Positions 1 to 9,653 of a DNA stretch of 64,000 bases are shown piece by piece; the first letter of the stretch is position 1; each line of letters opens with the position of its first letter. Position numbers and translations under genes: made by a program. This DNA comes from Ziziphus jujuba (Eukaryota > Streptophyta > Magnoliopsida > Rosales > Rhamnaceae). Under the pieces are notes generated by a model. It was given only the letters and a program-made list of their open reading frames with translations, was not told the DNA's origin and did no database searches. The stretch is taken from assembly GCF_031755915.1 (NCBI RefSeq), contig NC_083382.1:7564001-7628000 (forward strand), in the 5' to 3' direction.

Positions 1-153
1 TATCATGTGTTTTTAGCATTATTATTATTATTTGATAACTATTTTTAAAAATTTATTCAAGGTATTGAATATACCATGTTTGATATCTGTGAACCAAAGT
101 TTCTATAATATTTGCTTGTAATATGAGAAATATACTTAAATGAAAAATTTTAA
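1..153. repeat. Left copy of a near-identical 153-base direct repeat
   Basis: This stretch matches 17337-17489 almost base for base; the one difference I noticed is caaag here against caacg there. Similarity stops abruptly at base 153 here and 17489 there. The partner lies between the ETHE1 and NSUN-like genes. Because the match starts at base 1, the duplicated block may extend beyond the left edge of the window. No coding potential is visible. Confidence 0.9.
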
Positions 154-320
154 AATAATTTTAATATAAGAGAAAAAAATTTTGGGCCATTGTTTATGTC
201 GGGGCCCAAAGCGGTTAAGCGGGTCCAGGCTTCACCTGTTCGGGCCATAATTCCGCGGCTGCATTGCTATGAGGAAACTTTGATCGTGAAAGTTTATTTA
301 TTTATTTGTATTTACAGAAA

Positions 321-425
321 TTGATAAATCACTCACAATTATGATAAAAGTTTTTTAATAATTTTTTTATCATTTAATGTGTCAAACCCACAACGTTTTT
401 ATCATAATTGTGAGTGATTTATCAA
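321..425. mobile_element. MITE-like palindrome with 29-base terminal inverted repeats
   Basis: The left arm (321-349) begins ttgataaatcactcacaa and the right arm (397-425) is its exact reverse complement. A loop of about 47 bases separates them. The two perfect arms of about 29 bases on a 105-base AT-rich unit are typical of a small non-autonomous DNA transposon or a strong hairpin. The flanks do not show a clear target-site duplication, so the superfamily is not assigned. The rest of 154-902 is AT-rich DNA with no gene seen. Confidence 0.6.
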
Positions 426-902
426 CTAAGTCAATATTTTTTTTCTCTTTTTAATTCTAAACAAAATTTGATGATTAAGAGGTAAAAATGCATTAGAGTT
501 AATTGAATAAATTAATTGGTAGGACAAAATATATATTCTATAATTTAAGGGTGTAAAATGTAATTATGCTAAAATCATTTGATTTTGATATAGATAATAG
601 ATGTTATCAATTAAGTGTCTTATAAAACGTTAAGAACTTCAAGCAAAAAAAATATAAAAAGTTAAGAACAATAATTATAAAACTGATTTCTACAGAGAAA
701 ACTAAACAAAATTCCATATATATATATATATATATGTATAAAAAAAAAAGATTGTTAACCAAAAAAAAAAAAATTCGTTTATATTTATCTAGAAGGTTGG
801 CAGTCTACTTCTCAGAAACCACGAATTCGAATCACACGAATACATGAGAATTTTGGATAGTTTTGTAATATTTCTTCCAACTTCCAAACGTGAATTTCTG
901 AG

Positions 903-2526
903 ATGGCGGCGATGTTGAAGCACGTGGTTCAGTTAGGGATTAGTTCCGGTAGGGTCAGCTTTGACAATATCCAATCCTTAATTTCATCGTCATCTTCTTC
1001 CTATGTCAATGGACTTTACAGGCTGCTTTGTACCAAAGTCAATGTAAATCACGCCGTTATTAATAGCTTTGCCCCCGGTAAATCAATTGCTTTTTACGAT
1101 AATTTACTTATTTTTGAAGAAACTTATTTGACCGCCCCACCCCAAAGCTTAACAACTAGTTTAATTTTAATCTTATTATTATTATTATTGGTTAATTGGG
1201 TAATATCTAGTTTGAGAGGCAATGGCTATCACGGATATTCTGAACGACCGTAATGTAGCAGTGCATAAGGTCAGCTTTTTGTATTTATACTTGTAATGTG
1301 TTTTATGGTTTGTATTTGCATTTCGTATTGTGTTTGTGTTTGTATTTCTATTCGTTTGTTGGGTTTGCCTTTTAAGCAACATGAAAAAAAAAAAATGTAA
1401 AATGGTGTTAAAATAATGAGTGTTTGTATATAGTATATGATTTTGATATAGGATATGATTTTGATTTTGAACCGATATGAATCGTATTGGTTATACATAT
1501 ATCCAATAAGTCTCCAAGTACATTGTTTAGGAGTTAGGACTTCATTTTTGGTCATTAATTAACTAATTAATGATAAGATTTTAAATGGTGTGACATATGG
1601 CTGACTAGGGATTACTAGCGATTCTGGCTCTCATTGTAGGCAATTAGCAATGCTTACAATTAGAATCGAGGATGGAATGAGTATTATTCTATATATGTAT
1701 TAGTTTTGATGTTTTGGTATGTTGATGTGACAAGTGTTAAGTGTGTTTGTTGATTGTTTAAGTAAAAATTCATGTTATAATTGGCTGTTACATCAATTGA
1801 TGGATTTGAAACAAAGAAAACTTAAGATGGTTAAATAGCAACCTTTAGTACTTAATACTACTATAGTATTTACTGTTTTCTGACAAGATCAAATGTTATA
1901 CAAATTATCAAAGCTGATTCTCTGATTAAACGTAGGAAAACAAACGCGGAAGATTATAGGACATTGGAAGAAAATGTCTATACATACATTCATGTTGCAA
2001 TTTATTCTAGTATTCATCTAGTTATTCTCTTTTTCATTTGTCATAGACTTACATCGATGTTAAATTCCCATTGCGAAGCTTAGAGCTTTGTTTTCCAATT
2101 TTAGTACATTTTGCTATCATATTTATAGTTTTCTGATTTGTCTATCTTTCTTATCAAAAGTCATGTGTTTGTGGATGCAGGAGAATCATTTTTCTTCTGT
2201 GCAACGTGAGATAGAGAAGCTCGACAAATTTGTATCATTTCTGGATATGCTTAGGGCTGACATAGGGAAGATGCCCATTGAATTTGAATCAAGGTATTTG
2301 TTCAGAAAACGAAATACTTTTGGCTTCTATACCACCTACATAACTTTCAAATATATATATATATATTTTATTGGTTAGTCTAATTTTTTCTCCCTTGTTA
2401 TGTTGTAGGATTGATGATGCAATCAAATCTCTCCTACGGCTTGCAGTAGGAGTCACATGTAGGTATCTCATTGTTGGTCCATTAGTTGCTGTAGTTGGTC
2501 TCGCAGTATCATGTTTTTACAGGTAG
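903..2526 (+). CDS. Small predicted membrane-anchored protein of unknown function, 4 exons
   Basis: I do not recognise this family. The model joins 903-1077, 1217-1269, 2181-2293 and 2409-2526, giving about 152 residues with all phases compatible. Donors and acceptors are GT/AG: exon 1 ends before gtaaat, exon 3 follows gatgcag, and exon 4 follows ttgtag. The N-terminal third has a serine run (about residues 28-33). The middle, about residues 77-130, is charged and looks helical or coiled-coil. Exon 4 reads directly into a hydrophobic stretch (LIVGPLVAVVGLAVSCF) followed by a stop at 2524-2526, which resembles a C-terminal tail anchor. An alternative is splicing at an acceptor near 2523, which gives a shorter tail lacking the membrane segment. 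The exon 2 acceptor is the least certain part, because a site two bases later shifts frame to an early stop. A start at the internal ATG at 1222 is also possible. Confidence 0.45.
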
Positions 2527-3397
2527 CAGCAGATTGGGAGCTGTCATGGTCAAAAACCAAGGTTATTAGGAGTTTTTTAACTTTGAAGTATGGGTTTGAT
2601 AATGATGTACATGGATTAGTTTGACACTTTCCTGACTTTTCATAATCTAAACCTAACACTTTCCTAACTTTTCATAATCTAAATCTATGGAGAGGTTAGG
2701 CGTTGTATTATATTTTGAGGATTACATAATATGCAGTTATGTATCTCCTTTTAGCGACTGTGCATGAACATTTGAATTACAGTATTAAGACAGAGGGAGG
2801 GAAAAAAGAGGAGTGAAGATGCATACTTAACAAATGGTTGTTTATGACAGCGAACTGGATTGTGCTACTTGAATCTTAAAATATTAAATTTTCTTTTTTT
2901 CGACTTTTGGCTTATGTTCATGAAAAAATCTTATCAATTTTCTAATAAAGGGGTCTTTTTCTTTTCTTTCTTTCTTCTTCTTCTTCTTCTTCTTCTTTTT
3001 TTTTTTTTTTTTCACAGGTGTTTTTTTTTCTAAACTTGTAGTTGCATATTATAGAGCATGATGCAAATAGTAGTGGTCACAGTGACATGTCATGGGAGAA
3101 AAATGAAGAAATTTATGTGCGCTAGCTCCATATGTTTGTTCAACTCGAGGGAATTAATGAACTTTTTCATCAGAATTTGAATAGGAGAAAAAAGAACTTG
3201 TATGTGCTTGGAAATCAAGAAAATGTTGACTTTGAGAAATTTTGGAAATTCAGACTAAAAATTTTATCAAGAAAATGGTAACTTTGAGAAAAAAGAAATG
3301 AAATAACTGCCTCTTCTTTATTACGAAAAAAAAAAAAAATTAACTAGTTACTATTCTACTTTTATTTGACAATACATGATTTATTCAGCATAAAAAA
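2527..3397. other. Non-coding stretch, 3' of the first gene
   Basis: This stretch is AT-rich DNA with a pyrimidine tract (about 2955-3012: ctttcttctt repeats running into poly-T) and poly-A near 3325-3340. A short direct repeat of cactttcctgacttttcataatctaaa-like sequence occurs around 2621-2680. I see no gene or convincing exon on either strand. Confidence 0.6.
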
Positions 3398-3610
3398 TTG
3401 TATGCTTATTTCTACACATTCATGAAGGCTGAAGAAGTAACAGATGAAGTGAATTTTTGGGCTGATAAAGCAAGCTATGGACAAATAAAAGAATTCCTCC
3501 CATCTGGAATTGCCAGAGGAGATGTGAGGCTAAAGTCCCAGGAAAATAGAAACCACACATCTCCACTTCACCAGGGGAACAAGTCCCTTTTCAGGAACAT
3601 GAACACCTAA
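3398..3610 (+). pseudogene. Serpin gene fragment
   Basis: The reading frame here contains KAEEVTDEVNFWADK followed by IKEFLPSG (about 3424-3516). This matches the conserved plant serpin segment in which a K/V-EEVTNEVNSWAEK motif is followed by LIKEVLPSGS. After LPSG the resemblance stops. The next serpin landmark, a LIFANALYFKG-like motif, is absent, and the frame continues with unrelated residues to a stop at 3608-3610. No serpin N-terminal region or reactive-centre loop is visible nearby. It is therefore an isolated piece of about 30-35 codons rather than a gene. It sits about 0.5 kb upstream of a fragment of a different gene (CHR5-like), which suggests fragment capture or a decayed rearrangement. 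Confidence 0.55.
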
Positions 3611-4088
3611 ACAACAACCAAGACTGTATATGTGTTCTGAATTGGTAACTGTATGCGAATAGATAAAATATTCATATTTATATCTATATGTGCATTATAT
3701 ACGCCTTAAACTGCTTTTCTCTCATCATTCAGGGCAAAGTATTTATCTTATCTTTATCTTTATTCTGTAGATTCTTGACCTTTGTGGGATCTAGCAGAGG
3801 GTAGATTGGAGAAGAAAGAAGCAAAGAAAGGGAGTTTTTTTGACAGAGTGAGGACATGTTTTGAATTATTACTTTGAACTTGGAGAATATAATTGAATTA
3901 TGCAAGGATTCAAGAAAAAACAAGACAATATAACTTAATTTTTACTATGTTCTACTTGTAGTTCTCTTTCTCTCTCTTATCTAGGACATTTTTGTAGAAA
4001 TGTAGCACTTTCACTTTGCAGTGACAGCTGTGTTTCTTTTCACCTAGCATAATTACTCTAAGAAGCATTTGGTTTTTCATACTTGCAG

Positions 4089-4340
4089 AACCTAAAATCT
4101 GGGGCAGAAGAACTTTTTCCTAAGGAAGAGAAAAATGACCAAGAAAGCAAGAAAAGACTGTTTTAAGTATGGATATTGATGAAATTCTTGAAAGAGCAGA
4201 GAAGGTTGAAGAAAAGGAAGCTGAAGGAGAGCAGGGGAATGAATTGTTGAGTGCTTTTAAGGCAAGTTAATGATACTTTTGTATGTGAATGCCAAGGTTG
4301 CTAATTTTGGTAGTACTGAAGATGAATTCAATTTATCCTC
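4089..4340 (+). pseudogene. CHD1/CHR5-type chromatin-remodeller fragment
   Basis: After a tgcag acceptor-like site the sequence encodes NLKSGAEELFPKEEKNDQES, then (two-base frameshift near 4162) MDIDEILERAEKVEEK and EGEQGNELLSAFK. A 34-base interruption follows, then VANFGSTEDEF. This order (GAEELF, ESKKRL, LSMDIDEILERAEKVEEK, NELLSAFKVANF) is the region just C-terminal to the helicase domain in plant CHR5/CHD1 proteins. An insertion of about two T residues turns the expected L-S-M into a stop. The 34-base interruption (4262-4295), with gcaagt at its left edge and ag at its right, looks like a collapsed intron and is too short to splice. Chromodomains, the ATPase domain and the rest of the protein are absent. 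It is a clear non-functional fragment. Its right edge runs into the repeat that starts near 4326. Confidence 0.8.
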
Positions 4341-5001
4341 AAAAGAAAAAAAAGGAAAAAACAAGCATGATTTGAGTTTTGCATTATTAGATTCTCCAAC
4401 TAGTAAGTTTATACAAAATTTAAACGAAACGTTAAATTGAAAAGCAAAATAATAATAAAATGACACTTGCTAAACCCATTAAACACGAAATTTCTTTTGT
4501 TTACTTAACCTCTGCTAACCCAATTTGGATTTTTGTCACGCAGATTTCCTATTAGTTATACTGAGAACTTATATGCAAGCTTGCTTGGTTCTCAATCTGA
4601 TATTACCTCTTAATTCATTGTTTACCAATCAAAGGTATAGAATAGAACTAACACTTGTGGAGTGTCCTATTTACCAATAATCACATTATTATTAAAAAGT
4701 ACTTCTGCTTGTGGAAAGGCTTCAGCATACTCTGCTTGAAAGTTTTGCAAGAAGTTCTTGTTAAATTTTCCAACTAGCTTTTTGTCCTTCATTTTAAATA
4801 AGAAAAATTCCAAGTAGTTGCAAGCGGTTATATGTGACCACCAACCAAGCTTATAGAAAGTTGGGTGCGAAGTGGTTCCTGTTGCACATTGCGTTTTTCC
4901 TTCTTCTGTAACACAAGAAAATGCTGTTGTGAATGAGTGTTGCTCACTATGATTCCAAGGTGTGCAAATTCATGTAGCCACCCAGTTAAAAACAAAATGA
5001 G
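4326..5001 (+). repeat. Diverged direct repeat upstream of the NLR (copy 1)
   Basis: About 675 bases align with 12078-12749 in the same orientation with scattered differences. Shared landmarks are aaaatgacacttgctaa, the ggtatagaatagaactaac block, ccaactagctttttgtc, aagaaaatgctgtt and tgtagccacc near the end. Neither copy shows a durable reading frame. The two copies bracket the NLR locus about 7.75 kb apart, which is what remains when an NLR-containing unit has been tandemly duplicated. It could also be two insertions of an unknown repeat. Confidence 0.75.
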
Positions 5002-5412
5002 CCACTAAGATGCGCAAGTGTTTAATGCAATTAACTCTTTTTTAATATTATTTAAAATAAAATTATTGTAAAGCACATTTTAGTAGTCGTTTTATTTTTT
5101 TGAAAAATTAAAGCAAAAAAAAAAAAAGAAAGAAGAAAGCATTTAGAAGCAACTGCTCAATAAATAAACCGAAAGCAACCAAACTGAAACAGATGTGGGC
5201 CGACAAGCGTCTGAGTTTTGACCAAGTTGCATGAATGGGGCTCCATTAACCAGAGAGTTTAGGATCCCATTAAGTTTTATGACTTTTTTTTTTTTTTTTG
5301 GGGGGGGAATTTTAATTTTGATGACATTGATTAAAAAAAAAAAAAAAACAGTAATAAAATAAAATGAAACAGAGCAGAACTTTGCTTTGATAAACATTTA
5401 GTCGCATTTATT

Positions 5413-5476
5413 GAATGAAGAAAGCTGGGACTTCTTCCTCACAACTATCCTGATAGTAGCAGCAGGTAGCAGCAAC

Positions 5477-5525
<49 letters not shown>

Positions 5526-5570
5526 GTGAAGAGTCTAAGACTCACTCCTCAGGTTCCACTTTCCCTTTCA
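5413..5570 (+). repeat. Diverged copy of the NSUN-like gene 5' leader, with a (TC)n tract
   Basis: The segment beginning gaatgaagaaagctgggact and ending with a ctcctcaggttcc block resembles 17717-17815, the leader region upstream of the NSUN-like start codon, including the gcagcag run between them. The copy is expanded by a (TC)n microsatellite at 5481-5519. No NSUN coding exon follows; the downstream DNA is the NLR promoter region. I treat it as a displaced or duplicated leader fragment. The remainder of 5002-6279 is AT-rich with poly-A/T tracts and no gene seen. Confidence 0.5.
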
Positions 5571-6099
5571 GACTATATAAAGATGTGCATAAAATGTGAT
5601 TGTTAATTGAGTTTGTTTGAAATTAAAAAAAAAAAAAAACTAGAAAAAGAAAAAGAAAAAGGGTTATGTATATTATATATTATTTACCCCCCAAAAAAAA
5701 AATAATTTTCCAGTGTCTAATCTTTATGATTTCCGAATGGGGCACTAGCACTAGGTAAGCCACATGTTCTTTGCCAAATTTGCCAAAATAACGCGCGAAT
5801 GAATCAAATTTTAAGACGCTTTTTTATTTTTTGATAATATCAATTTTCAAACACTTAAATCAATACGAAGTTACAAACCATGAAAAGAATACATAAGACA
5901 TGAGCTGGGGCAAAGCGTGTATTAATCATTTTCTATGAGCTAGAGCACATGTATTACTATTAGTCCTATTTTTCAATTTTATTTTTTTTAAAAAAAGTTT
6001 TGCTAATTGCCAAAAGCAGGAATTATTATTCAATTTTATGAGCTGGAGCACACCATGAGTCACATGCGTGCGAAGTCTAAATTAAGGAATAGAAAATGA

Positions 6100-6109
6100 T
6101 TTATAAAAA
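6100..6109 (+). promoter_or_regulatory. Possible TATA box of the NLR locus
   Basis: A ttataaaaag motif lies about 175 bases upstream of the NLR start codon at 6280, followed by an A/C-rich leader (repeated acacaaa around 6165-6205). Position and sequence fit a plant TATA element, but other AT-rich matches are nearby. Confidence 0.3.
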
Positions 6110-6279
6110 GAAAAAAATAAATAAAAAAGAAAGAGAGAAATAACTTTAAGATCTAACAACCAAACACAAAGCGCAAACACAAAACACAAAACACAGACAC
6201 AAAAACTCTTTCTCTCTGTTTGCTATCAATCAGATTCATATCTTTCTACTACTGTGAACTTGGAAGACATACACAAAGT

Positions 6280-9200
6280 ATGGCTCTGGAAGTGGTTGGT
6301 GGAGCTTTCCTGTCTGCTTCCCTTCAGCTGCTGTTTGATAGGATGGCTTCAAAGCAGGTGGTTGACTTCGTCCGTGAAAAGAATGTGGATGATGAGCTGC
6401 TGAACAAGTTGAAGATCAAGTTATCGTCTATTAATAAAGTGTTGGATGATGCTGAGAAGAAGCAACTCGCTGATCCTGCTGTGAGGAAATGGCTGAATGA
6501 GCTCAAACACACGGTCTACGCTACAGAGGACTTGGTGTACGAGATCCACACTGAAGCTTTACGATGCGAGATCGAAGGTAAGCCTCATCTACTCAGCTTC
6601 TTCTCTACTAGATCTTATGCTAAGCAAATTAACCAAAGGATAGCCAAGATCCTTGACACACTTAAAGATATTGTGCAAGATAAGGATCTGATTGGTTTGA
6701 AAGAAGTAGGCCGTGTTGACAACAAATCTTCACCTAGAGTTTCAATAATAGTACCACCTTTGGAAGACGAATCTGGTATCCATGGTAGGGATGCTGATAA
6801 AGAGGTCATTGTTAATTTGTTGCTCTCAGATGCTGATACTGTTAATAAGATATCTGTAATTCCCATTGTAGGCATGGGTGGGCTGGGCAAGACCACCCTT
6901 GCGAAGCTCGCTTACAATGATTTCAGAGTGAACAACTTATTTGACATCAAAATGTGGATTACAGTATCTGATGAGTTTGATGTTTTTATGTTGACAAAAA
7001 CAATTCTTGAAAAGGTCACTTCTCGAACATGCTCTATCGAGGACCAATACGACCTGCAACTTAAGTTGAAGGAGGTTTTGGAAGGCCAAAAGTTTCTCTT
7101 GGTTCTTGACGATGTTTGGAATGAGAGTTATGACCGCTGGTATGCATTGAAGAGTCCACTTGAATTTGCAGCGTGTGGAAGTAAGATTATTGTGACAACA
7201 CGTAGTGAAAGTATTGGATCAATGATGGGCAATGTTCCAAATCATCGTCTTCAAGTAATATCAGATGAAGATGGCTGGAAATTATTCGCAAAACACGTAT
7301 TCAGTAATAATAATGTGGAGCCAAGTAAATATTCAGATTTGGAGGTGATTGGTAAAAAAATTGTTGAAAAATGCCAAGGTCTTCCTTTAGCAATAATTTC
7401 ACTTGGTGGTCTTTTGCGCTCCAAACTCAATTCCAAGGAGTGGGAAAAAATACTCAAGAATGATATATGGGAATTGATTGATGAAAAGAAGTGTGACATT
7501 CTTCCAGCTCTATGGTTGAGCTATTACTATTTGCCTCCAAATCTAAAAAGATGTTTTGCTTATTGCTCAATTTTTCCAAAAGATTTTCGTACTGATAAAG
7601 AAATAATAATTTTATTATGGATGGCAGAAGATCTTCTGCAGCCTCAAAAATACAATACTCTAGAAGAAGTTGGAGATGAGTACTTTAGTGATCTAGTGTC
7701 AAGGTCATTCTTTCAATGTGATGATGATAATTTTATCATGCATGATCTTGTGAATGATTTAGCTAGTTTTGTTTCAGGAGAATTCTGTTTGAGATTTGGA
7801 TGATAATGACTCAAAAGTTGTTTCAAGTAATGCTCGCCATTTATCATGTATGGGATATGGCCGTAGAATCAAGAATTTAGAGGCTCTTTCTGAAAATAAG
7901 TTATTGCGCACTTGGCTAACAAATGGACGCACTGGGCTAATAAATGGATTAGAATCATTAGATGTTGAACCGATGCAAACAATGCAATGCCTAAGAGTGC
8001 TTTGTTGAATTCCAATCTCGCCGTTGCCCGATTCTATTGGAAATTTAAAGCTTCTAAGGTATTTGGATTCAAGTTGGAGTAGACTTGAAGCAATACCGGA
8101 TACAGTTTGTACTTTGTACAACTTGCAGACCTTAATATTGACATGGTACTTGAACTTGTCTCTTACCGCTGTTAAACAGTTACCTGAGACGATATGCAAT
8201 TTGCCTGATTTGCGTACATTGTCATTGTCATATTGTGGTCGCCTTAGTCGCTTACCAAAGAGTATGGCAAGACTGACCAACTTGCGCCACGTCAACATTG
8301 AGGGGACTTATTTAGAGGAGATGCCACCTCAAATGTCTGCGTTGAAATTTCTTGAAAAACTAAGTTATTTTATCGTAGGCAAAGATAGTGGATCGAGTAT
8401 TGAAGAGTTAGAAAAGCTTTCAAATTTGCGTGGTAGTCTTGGTATCAAAAGGCTAGAGAATATTGTAAACGTTGAGGATGTTTCAGTGGCAAATGCATTA
8501 ATGGATAAGAAGTACCTTACCGGACTGAGTTTGGAGTGGGACAATGATGTTGATGATTCACATAAAGCAAAAAGGTTATTAGAAAGACTTGAACCTCGAA
8601 TAAATGTGGAAGAGTTGGCAATTGCAAATTATGGAGGTACAAGCTTTCCCGACTGGGTAGGACGTGATTTGTTCTGTCGTTTGGGAATAATGAAGCTAAA
8701 GAATTGTAGATATTGTTATTTGTTGCCGCCACTTGGGCAACTTCCCTCTCTCAAAGAGCTGTGTGTGGAAGGGTTTGATATGGTGGAGAGAATAGGGCAT
8801 GAATTTTACTGCGGTGGTTCTTCTTCTAATTCAATGACTAGGCCATTTAAGTCGTTAGAAGTCTTAAAATTTTCGTACATGTCAAGTTGGGAAGAGTGGT
8901 TGCTGATGGAAGGTGAGCAAGAAGTTGGAGCTTTCCCTAAACTTAGACAGCTTGAATTAAAAAATTGTCCGAAGCTAAGTGCAGCCTGCTTGCCTGATTA
9001 TCTTCCATCCTTAAATACTCTTGTAATCTCGGGATGCAAAAGGCTGCTGGCTTCACTCCAAGCTGATCAACTTCCAACGCTCGAGGTGTTGGAATTATCT
9101 GACTGTCAAGAAGTGGAGTCATTTCCAGGAGGGAGATTGCCCTCCACTATCCATACAATCCGCATTTCGCGTTGCAGAAAACTGGTCTCACTTTTGGAAG

Positions 9201-9653
9201 AGGGATGGCCTTCGAATTTAAAATCACTTTCAATTGGGGGATGCGATAAGCTATCTAATATCAACATGCAGTGGAATCTGGGGATGCTCACCTCTCTTAC
9301 ATCTTTAAAAATCTCCGGGCAAAATGTAGCGCCGGATTCATTCTTGGAGGAAGGACAACTTCCCATCACCCCTCACTTCTCTCACTCTTTTTTATATTCC
9401 CAATCTTAGATCCCTACATAGCAAGGCCTTTCGAAGTCTAACCTCCCTCAAAAAATTGAAAATTTCTATGTGCACTAAGCTCCAGTGCTTGCCAGAAGAA
9501 GGTCTGCCTGCTTCTCTTGAACTGTTGTCGATCGAGAGTTGTCCTTTGGTAGCTCAACGCTGCCAGAGAGAGATAGGGGAAGATTGGCCCAAGATCGCTC
9601 ACATCCATTGTATACAGATAGTTGACGAAGTTATATTTGATGATATGGACTAA
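6280..9653 (+). pseudogene. CC-NBS-LRR resistance gene (RPP13-like), three disabling lesions
   Basis: This is an intracellular immune receptor of the CNL class, intact through the NB-ARC domain. Counting from the start at 6280: Rx-type coiled coil about residues 1-130; P-loop GMGGLGKTT about 198-206; kinase-2 LLVLDDVW with its Asp about 277; RNBS-B KIIVTTR; GLPLA about 367; RNBS-D CFAYCSIFPKDF; MHD at about 487. The final W of kinase-2 is typical of the CC class. A start at 6220 adds 20 residues but is less like the family. Lesion 1 is one extra T in the run 7795-7797, shifting to a stop at 7801. Lesion 2 is an in-frame TGA at 8006-8008 within the first LRR. Lesion 3 is one extra C in the run 9369-9372, stopping at 9407. 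Across the lesions the LRRs continue to a natural end at 9651-9653, about 1,120 codons in total, close to full length. As read, only CC-NB-ARC (507 residues) could be made. Confidence 0.92.

Noticed and set aside
6220..6279. Alternative NLR start giving 20 more residues
   Set aside because: MALEVVGGAFLSASLQ at 6280 is the standard start of this NLR class; the upstream residues are not conserved.
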